From the NCBI RefSeq assembly GCF_003573695.1, contig NC_039368.1:81110374-81174373 (forward strand): a stretch of DNA of 64,000 nt. The letters run 5' to 3'. The notes beneath the pieces were generated by a model, which saw nothing but the letters and a program-made list of their open reading frames with translations, ran no database searches and was not told where the DNA came from. A program made the position numbers and the translations under genes. Of the stretch, positions 1 to 11,630 are shown piece after piece (position 1 is the first letter of the stretch; the number at the start of each line of letters is the position of its first letter). Origin of the DNA: Papaver somniferum (Eukaryota > Streptophyta > Magnoliopsida > Ranunculales > Papaveraceae).

Positions 1-725
1 CAACTAGCAGCTAGATTGAAACGCTGAATGATTCAGTGCTGAAAAAGTGATACAAACGCTGAACGGTGCACCGCTAGGAGATTAATTTTCTGATCTAACG
101 TCTGATATTTAAAGCGCTGAACCGTTTAGCGCTGGTGCTTAACCAAACATCATTATATAGTGGTCCCAGATGACGTGGTCTTCTAATCCAGCTGCTAGAT
201 TAGCCATCCCGTAGGACTTAGGATGTTGCCCTAGCTGACGTGGATTGTCAATCTAGCTGTTAGATTATAAGACCATAGGACTTGGCCTTAGGCTAACCCC
301 TATGGGCTAGATATCTAGCTGCTAGATTGGTCATCCACGTCAGCTAGGGAAACCTCCTAAGTCTTATGGTATTTCTAATCTAGCAGCGAAACGCTGAATA
401 AAACAGCGTTGAACGCTGAACCAAACAGAGCGCATAATTTTATTTTATTTCTCTCTTCTTCTTTTCCTCTTTCTCCATGTTTCTCTCTCCCTCCTTTTCT
501 CCTCTCTCTCCTTCTTTTCCACTCTCCCCACGTTTCTCTCCCTCTTTTTTTCCTCTCTCTCCCTCTTTTCCTCTCTCTCTACGTTTTTCTCTCCCTCTTT
601 TCCTTCTCTCTCCATCTTTTCCACTCTCTCCGTGAGAAAAATTATATAGCGCTGAATGGTTCAGAGTTAGTAACACTTTTTGAGTGCTGAATGATTCAGC
701 GTTTCAATATCGCTGCTAGTTGAAC
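1..725. mobile_element. Foldback/MITE-like element with long terminal inverted repeats (left edge at or before base 1)
   Basis: The first ~50 bases and bases ~672-722, read on the opposite strand, are nearly identical: both run from CAACTAGCAGC through GAAACGCTGAAT to a run ending in AAAAAGTG. The two ends therefore form a terminal inverted repeat. A second nested inverted repeat lies inside (about 203-240 against 335-375; shared core CCCTAGCTGACGTGGAT), giving a hairpin within a hairpin. The short motif CGCTGAA with its complement TTCAGCG recurs near both ends. No transposase is present, so the element is non-autonomous. The target duplication cannot be seen because the left edge is at or outside the window. 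Confidence 0.7.
440..640 (+). repeat. Imperfect CT-rich polypyrimidine tract
   Basis: About 200 bases are almost pure C and T on the plus strand, built from TCTCTCC, CTCTTTT and related units with only a few A or G interruptions. It lies inside the foldback element. Open frames on both strands here (Ser/Leu/Phe-rich on +, Glu/Lys/Gly-rich on -) are products of the low complexity, not genes. Confidence 0.85.
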
Positions 726-825
726 TGCGAGCAAATGCTAGGAGAGAGAAGTATCCAGAAGTAGTGTTAACTTTTTTCCTACATTTTTTTCTTGATTTGC
801 AACACTTTTTGGCCAATCTAGCAGT

Positions 826-1965
826 TCAATCTAGCTCATAGGGGTTAGCCTTAGTCCAACAAGAAGTAGATGCCATACAAACTGCATCTTTTGCTAACAA
901 CTCTGCCACACAATTTGTTATTCTGGGTATATAACCAATCACTCCTTTAATAAAACCTTTGAATAACTCAGCACAATCCCTAATAATTGCATTGTTTTTC
1001 CATTTAACAACTCCAATGCTTCCGGTCAGTGCATTGATAGCACTGATGCAGTCTCCTTCCAGATGAACTTTTGTTATTCCACTTCTTCTTGTAATTTGTA
1101 CTGCTTCAGATAATGCCAATACTTCTGCCTGCTCCGCATCTTCTGCTACTGCTAGAATGTACCAGGCCCCTTTGATGAAACCTGCATCATTTACCATAAT
1201 TAGTCCAAATCTCATACATTTACTTTCCTTGCGAAAAGAAGCATCAAAATTGATTGGTTATATACCCAGTCAATCTAGCTAAGTTCTCATTCCACTCAAG
1301 TCTGTCACTGGTTACTTGACTCTTATTAGCAGTCAATCTAGCTAAGTTCTCATTCCACTCAAGTACGGATTTCTTGATCTGTTGAACTGTAACATTTACC
1401 TGAATCTGCAAGTTATCAAATACCACTGCACACCTCATTTTCCAAATGTCCCACAAAACATGAGTAAGACAAGCCAGTCTAGCGTGACATAAAATTTCAT
1501 TAGTACCACTACTATCACTAACCCAGCTTCTTATCCAGTCTAACATATGTTCACCTAATAATAGGCTACCATTTGTTATTTCCATAGCATCTCAAATCTG
1601 CTTAGTCACATGACATTCTAAAAACAAACGGTTCATAGTTTCAAGTTCCCTGTTACACAAAGGACGGGTAGGAACAACATCGTGCATATGTCTAAATAGT
1701 CTTCCCCTAACTGGTAAACATCTATGAACACATTTCCAAACAAAATGTAAAATCCTTTAAGGAATGTTCAGTTTCCAAAACAACTTCCAAGGAAAATTAG
1801 TAGAACCATCGGAAGGAGAATTAGTATTACCTGCAACATCAACAACACTGTGAGCACTTTTTACTGAAAAAAATTCAGTTTCAGCTGGTTTCCATATCAA
1901 TCTATCTTCAACACTTAATGTGTGACTAATAATTTTCCCATAGTCTACGTAATATATACAGCTCA
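826..1965 (-). pseudogene. LINE (L1-type) retrotransposon 3' remnant: zinc-binding RT region and RNase H-like domain
   Basis: Read right to left, the sequence encodes the end of a plant non-LTR retrotransposon polyprotein. About 1965-1586 gives a zf-RVT-like stretch (DRLIWKPAETEFFSVKSAHS, then a Cys/His-containing segment with NRLFLECHV) with an in-frame stop. 1585-1244 continues with WDIWKMRCAVVFDN, typical of the linker before RNase H. 1215-826 is an RNase H-like domain (DAGFIKGAW; AEVLALSEAVQ; HLEGDCISAI; PRITNCVAELLAKDA). The reverse transcriptase core and endonuclease are missing, and stops and frame changes separate the pieces. It is a dead, 5'-truncated copy on the minus strand. Confidence 0.8.
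1268..1364. repeat. 34 bp direct duplication inside the LINE remnant
   Basis: The block starting AGTCAATCTAGCTAAGTTCT and ending CCACTCAAGT occurs at 1268-1301 and again at 1331-1364. In translation the peptide LEWNENLARLT appears twice. The repeat is perfect, so the duplication is younger than most of the decay around it. Confidence 0.85.
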
Positions 1966-2320
1966 GAGAATCGTATACTAAGTAGTATGGATACCTCTGT
2001 TGAACTGATGATGTTAAGTAAATAAATGGTACTCAAGATCAAAACGATAACAAAGGATAACAAGTGATGAAAATAAAGCTAAGTTATCATATGACACAAG
2101 AGATTACATGGTTCGACTATTTAGTCTACATCCACGGAGAAATGAGTGATTGTTTGTATTAAGTTTAGGTGGTTACAAGAGATCTTAAATGCTTCCCAAA
2201 GTAATAAAGATAACTCAAGTTGTTGTATCTCCTTAAGTTCTAAACAATAAAGAGGTATAAGCTTAAGACTAGATCTTCTTCTCCTAAGAATTGAATGCCC
2301 TAATTTGTTGGTGAGGCTTG

Positions 2321-2330
2321 GTATTTATAG
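2321..2330 (-). promoter_or_regulatory. TATA-like box in the presumed 3' LTR of the Tat element
   Basis: On the minus strand the bases read CTATAAATAC within GGGGCTATAAATACCAAGCC, a good plant TATA context. Its strand matches the element's own direction and it lies ~330 bases from the putative LTR end, as expected for an LTR promoter. It is assigned by motif and position only. Confidence 0.4.
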
Positions 2331-3581
2331 CCCCTTCGACTCCAAGTATATCTTTGATGTCTTGGAGTCAATCGTTACCCTGATATACCTTCCGTACAAG
2401 CGGTACCTTCGTTCACCGTATGTTTCCTCCAGTCGAACTCTGCCACCTCAGCTGACCCACGTTCCTTCGGGAACTTCCCAGCCTCAGTACCGATTGTACC
2501 TTCGCTCCCCGCTAGCTTTCTCTAATCGGGCCCCGCTAAATCATCTCTCTCCACGTGCTTGGATTATGCGTGTCGATAAGAAATTTGTGCATTTAATGCT
2601 GATTAGATTTGTTATCTAACTCCGTACCTTCGCCAGCTGCCTCCCCCTAGGCTAGAGTTTACTTTATCCATCTTGATCGCCGAGACATTTCTTCTTGGGG
2701 TAAGATAAAGTAGATCTACGAAGGTATCCTCCCCTGCTCAGTTTCCTCTGTATAACGAGGGATATACAATTATCTTGTATGCGATCGCCAAGATCGTGAC
2801 ACGTGCTCCGCGGAATATTGGTATTCACAGTTTTCCCCTTTTCTTTCTTATTCTACCATCCGGTAGGATTGGAAGAAAAACGTCTTTTCTAACGCCGCCA
2901 TTTTAGCACGTACCGATTGGGTGGTCCCTACATGTACTTTCATGCAATAACTTCCCCTTGCATTTCGGGCCCTCCAAAATTTTGGATTTTCTAGCCGCCT
3001 ATAAGAAGAGAATAATCCTGAATATTTCATTAACTTCCTTTCTTTTTGTGAGCTATCGCTCTCTATCTTCTTTCCAAGAGTTTTTCTTTGCCCACTGTTG
3101 TTATTCTTCACTCGATCTTTCTGGAGCTTTGCCTTTTCACTGTTTAATAATTATTCACAGGTTAGTAATTCTTCGTCCTCCTTCTTGATTCTTCGTGTAT
3201 TTGACTTGGGTTGGTCTTGCTTTTGCCTTAACTGCCTTGCTCCGAGCATCCTTGATGTTCTTGAATCTTTGCACGTGGTCTTCAATGTGTTCTCCTTGTT
3301 ATTTGTGGAATTGGGTGTTTCTTCAACTACTTCATATCTCTATCTTCCTTCATGACTGTCTTGGTTTCATGATTTTGGTGATGATGTGAGATTTCGTTTC
3401 ATTATGCCTTATGAATGGTTCTAACTGTTTCCTTTGGTTGGTTTAGTAAAACCCATGCCCAAAGTACTTTAGTCTTTGCCCCCAACTGCATTTTTATCTT
3501 CTCTGCAATTTTTGGTCCGCTATTGTTGAAGACTGTTCTTCCTGCTGATGTTAGGAATTATGAGGCTTCCGAAGAAAACCT

Positions 3582-6500
3582 ATGTGTAAGGACACGAGGC
3601 CTAGATTGTCTGCTGAGCCTCCTCCGCGTATGGATCATCCTGATGCTACGCCTTCTCCTCCTCCTGGGGAGGTTGATATTACAGAGGGAACTGAGTTGGC
3701 TGCGGTCCCTGAGGTTATTGCGCATTCAGATGCTGAAGAAGTTGCTTCCGAGGTTCTTCCTTCTCCTCAACCCCACTATGAGCTCCAGAGGCTGCAGCTT
3801 CGTGACAACGATAGCTACGCTCATCTGTCTTTGGCTGACATCACCGAGTCTTTTCGTCTCCATAAATTTGAGATCTCCTTTGTTGATGGCCCTGACGTTC
3901 TTACTGAGTCTTTGATCCGAAGCTTTCCTTATGATGAAAATAACTTGTTGATCAGCGTAGGTCAGCTGGCTGCAGGTTTGCTCCTGCCTTTGTATAGTAG
4001 GAAAGATCCTTTCTACTATGATGTTTTGTCCACTAGGGATGATCCGGTGAACAAAACTCGGGTTCGAGGAGTAGAGCAGTATAATGGTAATTACTGGCGT
4101 GCCCTTCGTGAGTCTTGGTACCGTAGCAAGGGTAAGACTACTTTGGAGTCTTATGACCCTTTTGCTCCGGGGAGATCTAAGCAAGAGGATTATACATTTA
4201 TACTCCTACCAATTTCAATCCTACTTATGTTGATGCCATTCAGAGAAGCAGTCTTCTTCCTTGGAGTGTTGGTCCTCGACGTATTCATGTTACTGCCAAG
4301 TAGATTAGGGAGGGTAACACCCTTCGTTTGTTGGAGGAAATAGACAAGACTGGGCTGACTGTCATTCCTTATTCCGCCAAGTTTCTTTTGCCCAAAGATG
4401 ATCGCATTCGACTGGATCATGATGATTGTTGGGCTCGTACACCCCTTTGTATTACTGGTCCTTGGGCTTATGGATTTACCTCTACAGACCCCAATGTTCC
4501 TCGCACAACTTCGTCTTTTCCTGCTAAGTATGATGGGTATCAACCTTGGGTCTTCAATCATGCTACTTACGAGGTATGCTTTGTAGTCGTAGATGCCTTT
4601 GTTTTGGTTTCCTTTGCCTCCTAGATTTTGCTAAGTATACTCTTTCTGTAGCATTCCCCTACTTCTTTTGCTGGGACTGCTCCGGGCTCTGCTAGTAATT
4701 CTGTAGTTGCTAGGACAAGGAAAAGGAGAGCTTCGTCTGATGCTGCCACCACACCTACGGAGGTAAGGATTACATTCCTATCTAAGTATTCATATATTCC
4801 TTAGTACATTGCCCCTGATCCTTAGCATTCGCATGTGCTTTTCTCTTAGGCTTCCGGGAACAAGGGTAAGTTGAAAGTTGTGATTGATGTTAAATAAATC
4901 TGATGAGGACCCCAAAGCTGGTGAGGAAGAACCTCAGGACGGGGGCATGGAAAATATTGAGGATACCGCTTTTAGTCCCCACTTGGATGATATGAAGGAG
5001 CATTTTTCCAAGGATGTTCCCAGTCGTGCTCCTGCTAACTCTGTGGAAGGTGATAACCTTCATAGTGCTAGCGTCTCTTCTGCTCCTGTTAGTTTTCAGT
5101 ATGTTACTTTGTCTACTGTTGGTGCTGTGGTGGTGTCCTCCAAGAGTCTTCCTTCTTCTCGTTCCACTTCGCTTCATTCTATTGATTCATTTTCGAAGGA
5201 CGTGGCTCCGGTTGTGAGAGCTGGAAGTTCGGATTCTCGGCCGAATAAGAAGATTGTGATCTTCCTTGGCAGCTTTTCTTTCAATGTTTCCCCTACTTCG
5301 TTGGGAAGTGCTCATTATGTTTCTACTACTCCTGCCATCAAACCTGTTGGACCTCCGCCTTCATCTCCAGATTGGACTGTGCTGGGTAATCTTCCCTCAG
5401 CTGGTAATATGGAATTGGGTGGTCCTTCTAGCCAATCTCCTTCTTTGGTTCCTAGCTCATTTACCTCGCCTTCTCTTCATCTTGGTGATGGTTCAGCCCT
5501 TGTTCCCCGTGCTTGCTCTCAAGCGATTGGTGAGGTCTCGGTTGAGAATCTGAGCCTTGGTAGCTCTGATGATGCCATTCTTGCAGCTATTCTTCGGGAT
5601 TCGAAAGGACCCTTTTCTTCTGAAGTTGATCACCATTGTCTGTCCAGCTTTTTTGACATTACCACAAGGTTGGATACCTTGACTGCTCAGTATCAAATGG
5701 CTAAGGATCTATTCTTCGATCCAAACTACCTTCGTTCCAGCCAAGGTTTTGGCGAGACTCGCAGAGGTAGTATTCAGGAGATTGAGACTTTCGTGGATAC
5801 CTACGCTGATTTTCTTCCTCGCATGTATGTATCGTGGGTAAGCAACATTTCTTTTACTGATCTACGCCCTGTTTCAAACATTCGTTCATTTTGTCTTGAA
5901 CCTTCGTTCATTTTTATGCTCCTTTGTTTGCAGCTTTGCAAAAAAGTCGATGTTGGATGTACCCTCTTTAAGTTCTACGGGGCTAAGTGCACTCTCTTAA
6001 GTGCTTTATTGGAGTGTGCTCGCCAGGATCATGTGAAGCAACCTTCTTCTAGTGATTCTGCCCCGGCTGCCGAGATATCTTTGTTGGAGGGTGAGTTAAA
6101 GAAGACCCAAAGGTCCCTCGAAGCTTGCTTGCTTGAAATTGAGAGAGCCAATAATGCTGCCAAGATTGCCGAGGAAGGTCGTAAAGCTGCTGACTTCGCG
6201 CTTGCTGCGGAGGCCTCCAAAGTTATAGGTTCGTTTCCCTTTACTCTTATAGATTTGTTTCTTCATTTTTGTATGGTAGCATAGTCCTGAGTGAACCTAC
6301 ACATGCCAGTTGGTAGCTTCAGTGAACTTAGATACCTCAGAGAGCAAGTATCCAAGCTAAGATCCGACGTTTGGTATTATCAGAAGAAACCTGATAGATT
6401 AATGAATGTAACCGTTCATAATGAGGCCCAAATCTCCTTTGAGTCTGCTCATAACTCAGGTCTCGTGAAGAAAATGGCTTTGCTTCGCAAAGAATGTGAA

Positions 6501-7330
6501 GATTCTCTTAAGTGGAAAGAAGATATAATCTCCAAGCATAAGAGTGACATGGCTTTGTTAGAGAAACGCCTCTCAGCCTAAGATATTATTCGTAAAAAAA
6601 ACACCATGTGGCCTTCGAGGATGCTTGCGATTCCTTAGCTAAGGTTACTGCTGAGTGCAACATGTTGGCCTTCGAAGTTTGTTCTCTTAAGAGAAAACTT
6701 AACGAAGTTAACTCCGCTTCATCTTCTATGTCTCATTTGGCTAAGGTAAAATGGTTGGAAGAGTTAGAAAATATTTACCAAGCCTTATTCTCTGAGAATA
6801 CTTCGATGCGGGTTGATGTTGAGGATCTTCGTACTGAACGGGATTCCCTTGCTGAAGATCTTGATTCTGTCGAAATGGATCTTGCTGAGGCTCAATTTAG
6901 TATAGAAGAATCCCTTAGCCATGCCGGAGGTATCTTAGGATTTTTATTTCCCCGTAACCTCCTTTGCGCCTTTGATGTATCTTTGCCCGTTCTTTAGCCA
7001 TTGCTTTTTCGCAGGTCTCCAAGAGCAGATAGTGGGTTTGAATGCTAAGATCAGTCACCTTGAGGGAGAAGTATCTTCGTTGTAGATATCCCGCCAGTTT
7101 GATGATGCTGCTAAGTTTAAGGTTGAGTCACTTCAACAGGCCAATGATCAACTTAGCGCTCAGGTGAGGAAGCTCCATCGCAGCGCAGCCTGAGTCTTAG
7201 AAGCTCAGTCCGCCCAGATGAAGTCGCAGTTCGAGTGTTCGGCCATTGATTACATTAATAATGCCTTTGATGAAGCCGAGTGTCAGGCTGAAGGAGTATT
7301 TACCTTCCCTCGTCTTCCTTATCCTTGATT
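3582..7330 (+). pseudogene. Antisense additional ORF of the Tat element (gypsy-type transposon-associated protein, coiled-coil C-terminus), decayed
   Basis: The plus strand carries a long discontinuous coding region. The N-terminal part (3582-4190; LADITESFRLHKFEISFVDG, SVGQLAAGLLLPLYSRKD, GNYWRALRESW) resembles the aORF proteins of Tat elements, but no domain match was computed. A frameshift near 4190 and one in-frame stop precede LLEEIDKTGLTVIPYSAKF (to ~4572). The middle (4884-5840) is Ser/Pro-rich, and the end (6030-7200) is a heptad-like coiled coil rich in Glu, Lys and Leu. Frame changes fit GT-AG introns at about 4573-4650, 4761-4849, 5837-5934 and 6930-7013. Stops near 7085 and 7190 show it is broken. 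Alternatively it is a captured host gene; its place antisense to pol favours the aORF reading. Confidence 0.6.
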
Positions 7331-7709
7331 TGAGAGCTTTTTCCTTTGCAAGAACTTTTGTTTGTTTGCTTCGGTTCTCAGCGTGAGTGTTCTTTCATAG
7401 CTGAGATGTCTCCTTTTCCTTGAAACAACGCTTGGTGGTGATGTTTGCACCTTTATTATATGCACTTTGCTAGGAGATGTTAGTCGTATTTTGGTAAAAT
7501 TAGTAGTTTAACCATGTTATTGATGTTTCATTTCTAGACGTATTCTGTCTATTTTATCGCACATTCTAGTTACCACTAAGTGCCAAGGTATATTTAATCT
7601 TTGGTGGAACATTCATCGTCCTACCTAAGCATCCTTTGGCCAGAAGGTACCGTGGTGGGGAAGGTACCTACGTGGGCAATAGTTTTCCTGTAACCCTACG
7701 CGTTGATGA
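7331..7709. other. Non-coding part of the Tat element between the antisense ORF and the nested LTR block
   Basis: No coding potential or RNA gene was seen. The stretch is T-rich, with KpnI-like GGTACC words at 7646-7666 that also occur in the element's left part (near 2400). Confidence 0.4.
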
Positions 7710-7744
7710 GTGCCAAATATTGTATATATTTATCCCTTTTTGTT

Positions 7745-8262
7745 GGCATTTAACTCATCTTTTGTGCATTAATTCTACATTTTATCCCATATTCTGTATT
7801 TTCATTGTTTTCAAGAATAAATATTTTTATTAATTAATTTTGCATTTTTAGGTAATAAATAAAGTCTGGATGACTTGCGGAGCAAAAAGAGCAGAAAAGT
7901 AGTGAAAAGCCGGGAGAAATCACGCAAGGAAGCCGCGAAGAATGGTGCGCACAACCTCATTTTCTACACACAAAAACGCCTCCGTTCTCAGCCATCAGAT
8001 CAGTTCTCAGAAGCATCCGACGGTCGCTCCTTCATAGAGCATCAAAATCTGAAGTCTCTGCCAAGCACCACAGCGCTGAAATTCCAAGCCTTCAGATTAG
8101 ATGGTAGTTGAATCCAACGGTTGCTCCCTTGCTGTTCATCAAAGTTTGATATCTCCGCCTTACACTACAGCACCTAACCTAATCTAGCACCGTTAGTTTC
8201 GTTGTATCACTTCATCCGACGGTCGCTCCTCGCTTGCCTCCGCATCACCGTCCGATCTACCT
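7745..8262 (+). repeat. First copy of a ~520 bp near-identical duplication (partner 9776-10294)
   Basis: Only a handful of mismatches separate this stretch from 9776-10294, for example TTAGTTTCG against TTCGTTTCG close to the right edge. A 78-codon open frame starting at a TTG codon is identical in both copies. It is Lys/Arg/Ser-rich with no recognisable domain and is not called a gene. Confidence 0.8.
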
Positions 8263-9775
8263 ACCAGCTCCACATCTCACGGCTTAGTCTCGCTGAACAT
8301 CAAAAATCGATGAAGCCGCCACACACTGGAGCACACGAACCCTACCACCTAACCAAACACCCCCCTTCTTCCCAAAACAGTCGAGCCCTTCTTCTCCCCC
8401 TTCCTTCTCCTCTGCAACTCCACGACCACCACCTGCTCCGCCACCAACCCTCTGTCACCACCATCTCTACCACCTAACCTCCACCAAATCACCACCAAAC
8501 ACCACCTACACGCCGTAGCTACCTCCCCTACCTCTATAGCCATCTAACTTATTGATTTTTCACCACTGAAACCCTAGGTGATAAATCAATAAACTAGGTG
8601 AGGCTATAAGACGTAATTGAAGCATGGGAATGGAGCAGGAGACTGAGGAGAAGAATGGGTCGAAAGAAGACTCGTCAAATCACATGTTAGGTGAGTTTAA
8701 TTTCAAGCCCTAATTTCTCTGTAATTTGGGGTTTTTTCTAGAAACCCTAATTCATGTTGGGACCGTACCAGGAGAGAATTAGAGTAGGGGAATGGGCTCA
8801 ATTAGACCCATGACATTAGATAAATAGTAAACCTAATTGTACTGTTATATTGGGGATTTTTGGGTGAAAATGGGTAGAACCCTAATTGTGCTGTGGGTAT
8901 AAATATGTAGTGTGGGTGTGTTGTAAAAACCATGCTTGGATTAGCCTGCATCCAGGACTTTCAAGTTCTGCTTAATGTTGTCTCCTGTTAACTGTTATGC
9001 TCCTGTTATGTTGTAAAAATTGTTATGTTGTGTTGTCTCATGTTTGTGTTCTGTGTGTGATTGTATTATCCATGTTATGTTTGTGTTAATTAGTTTGTGT
9101 GTTTTGTTTCTACACATGATCCTGTAAGTCCCCTGTTTAACTCACATGTTCTTATTCTGAGTCTTAATGCTTGACAACCATGAGGGCTCTTAACTGCAAC
9201 ATGTTCTGATTCCCCACTAGGGTGAGAAAACAACTGAACCATGATGGTTAGCTATTAGGATGGTTTTTGCTGAACTTAAAGTAGCTTAGGCTAGTTAGAA
9301 TCCTAAAAGCCCAACTGATTTGTGATTAGTGGTGCTGTAAGAAGACCACTAATGCTAGGGGTCAGTGGTGGCTCTAAGGAATTAATCAGCTACATTAGTT
9401 AGTAAGCCACTGCCTAGTTAGTCTGTGATTGGTTGTGCCTTAAACAGACAGCCAATACTAGGGGTTAGCTAAGGCTGTAAGGTTGGTTAACTAGACATTT
9501 GACAAAAACTTAACCTAGGTGAACTGGCTAGGTAAAGGGAATTCTCACCCATCTCCTTGCACTCCCCATCCACAATTTCTTTCCCATGTTTTGTTTTGAT
9601 TAAATTGTTATTGAATTGTCTTTGTTTACTTCTCCTTCACTGCCTGTCACTAGCTCAGACTAGCTAGAAAACTTCAATAGCTCCCTCCAAGTCCCTGTGG
9701 ACAAACCTTTTCTTCCCATCACTAACTACAATTGATCCTGTGCACTTGCAGGTCAGTTTGCAGGTCAGTTTGTAG

Positions 9776-10294
9776 GCATTTAACTCATCTTTTGTGCATT
9801 AATTCTACATTTTATCCCATATTCTGTATTTTCATTGTTTTCAAGAATAAATATTTTTCTTACTTAATTTTGCATTTTTAGGTAATAAATAAAGTCTGGA
9901 TGACTTGCGGAGCAAAAAGAGCAGAAAAGTAGTGAAAAGCCGGGAGAAATCACGCAAGGAAGCCGCGAAGAATGGTGCGCACAACCTCATTTTCTACACA
10001 CAAAAACGCCTCCGTTCTCAGCCATCAGATCAGTTCTCAGAAGCATCCGACGGTCGCTCCTTCATAGAGCATCAAAATCTGAAGTCTCTGCCAAGCACCA
10101 CAGCGCTGAAATTCCAAGCCTTCAGATTAGATGGTAGTTGAATCCAACGGTTGCTCCCTTGCTGTTCATCAAAGTTTGATATCTCCGCCTTACACTACAG
10201 CACCTAACCTAATCTAGCACCGTTCGTTTCGTTGTATCCCTTCATCCGACGGTCGCTCCTCGCTTGCCTCCGCATCACCGTCCGATCTACCTAC
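9776..10294 (+). repeat. Second copy of the ~520 bp duplication
   Basis: It starts at GCATTTAACTC directly after a short doubled word (CAGGTCAGTTTG, 9750-9773). It lacks the 35 bases that begin the first copy. Similarity drops sharply after about 10294. Confidence 0.8.
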
Positions 10295-11487
10295 CATCTT
10301 CGCATCTCGCAGCTCAGAGTCACAGAACATCAAGACTCGATGGATCCGCTCAACACTCTAGAACCCTAACCTATTTACCCTAACCCAAATCGTTTTCTCC
10401 TCCTTCTTTCTTCTTCTTTCTCCCGACCCTCCTCTGCAACTGCTCCACCACCAACTCCACAACTGCTCCACCGTACCACCATCTCTACCACCTCACCTCT
10501 GCAGCGCCATCACGTCTTCACCATCATCACCCGACACCACACCATCCCCCTAGCCGAGTTGCTTTAACTCCTCTCACCAACTGACCTAGGTGAGGGTTGA
10601 TAAAACATCTCGAATTAGGAAGAAATTGACGCAATTGGAGGCAGAGAAGGACCGAGAGAGAAGAAAAGAGGCATGGGTCACCACCAATTCAGCGAATTTG
10701 GTGAGCAATTTCGGAATTGAAAAATACCTAATTTCTAATTTTAGGGTTTGAAAAAATTGGGTATTTGTATGCTATAAATAGAGAGTGTGTAGAGAAAGTT
10801 CAGGGTATGCTTGGATTAGCCGGCATCCAGGACTTTCATGTCCTGTTAATTTTCAATTTCAGCTCAAACTCATTTCTGTTCATGTGTGTTAGTTTTAATT
10901 TCATTTATTTTCATATCCTGTTTAAGTTCCTGTTAATGTGCTTGGTTTCATATCCTGTTAATTTGTTATGTTCTTGTTGATGTTTGTGTAATGTTAATGT
11001 TTAGTTCACTGCTGTTAGTTTGATGGAATGCTAAGCTAGTTACCTTTGAAGCATTGAACTGATTGTGCAATGGAAGAAATCAGTGCTCATAGCAAGCTGA
11101 TTATCTTGCCATTCCTTTTGTATGCTTAGGTTGCACTGATTTGATTGAGTAGTGGGGAGAAACTAGTGCTCACTAGTGACAATGAGCAAGCTAGTTCTCT
11201 TCCCACTCTAGAAGAATGCCTTAGTTTTGCTCCATTTCAGTTTCATTATCATCCCTGCCCTTGGCTTAGGCCTTGGTTCATCTTGCACTGTTTTATGCTT
11301 GTAGTTGCTGTGTTCTTTCCCTTTGCTATATTGCCTTGTTTTGCTTGTTGAGTCATTGTCTTGTTAAACTTTCTTCATTGTCTTTGCTTCACTGTCATCT
11401 TTGCTTCCACTGCCCTACAGCTGCTGTTGCTTTCCTTTCCACTGCTTGTGCAGCTGTTGTACAGTGCTGCTGCCATATTTTCTTCTC

Positions 11488-11630
11488 AGCCCTGCAGCTG
11501 CTGTGCAGCACTTGTGCTGCTGCTGCATTGTACTATTTGCTTCCCCTGCTGCTACTTCTTTTCCTGTTAACTGCCTTTTTTCCTCTTAGCCCTGCAGCTG
11601 CTGTGCAGCACTTGTGCTGCTGCTGCATTG
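11488..11630 (+). repeat. 43 bp perfect direct repeat with 100 bp period in a CTG/CAG-rich tract
   Basis: AGCCCTGCAGCTGCTGTGCA and the following bases to GCTGCATTG occur at 11488-11530 and 11588-11630. The surrounding 11400-11710 region is dense in CTG, CAG and GCTGCT words. The Cys/Leu/Ala-rich open frames here are compositional. Confidence 0.85.

Noticed and set aside
409..690. Open frames on both strands across the CT tract
   Set aside because: They exist only because a polypyrimidine repeat lacks stops; the peptides are low complexity and the region lies in a non-coding transposon.
7875..8111. 78-codon frame identical at 7875-8111 and 9905-10141 as a conserved small gene
   Set aside because: Identity follows from the recent ~520 bp DNA duplication, the frame starts at TTG, and no domain is visible.
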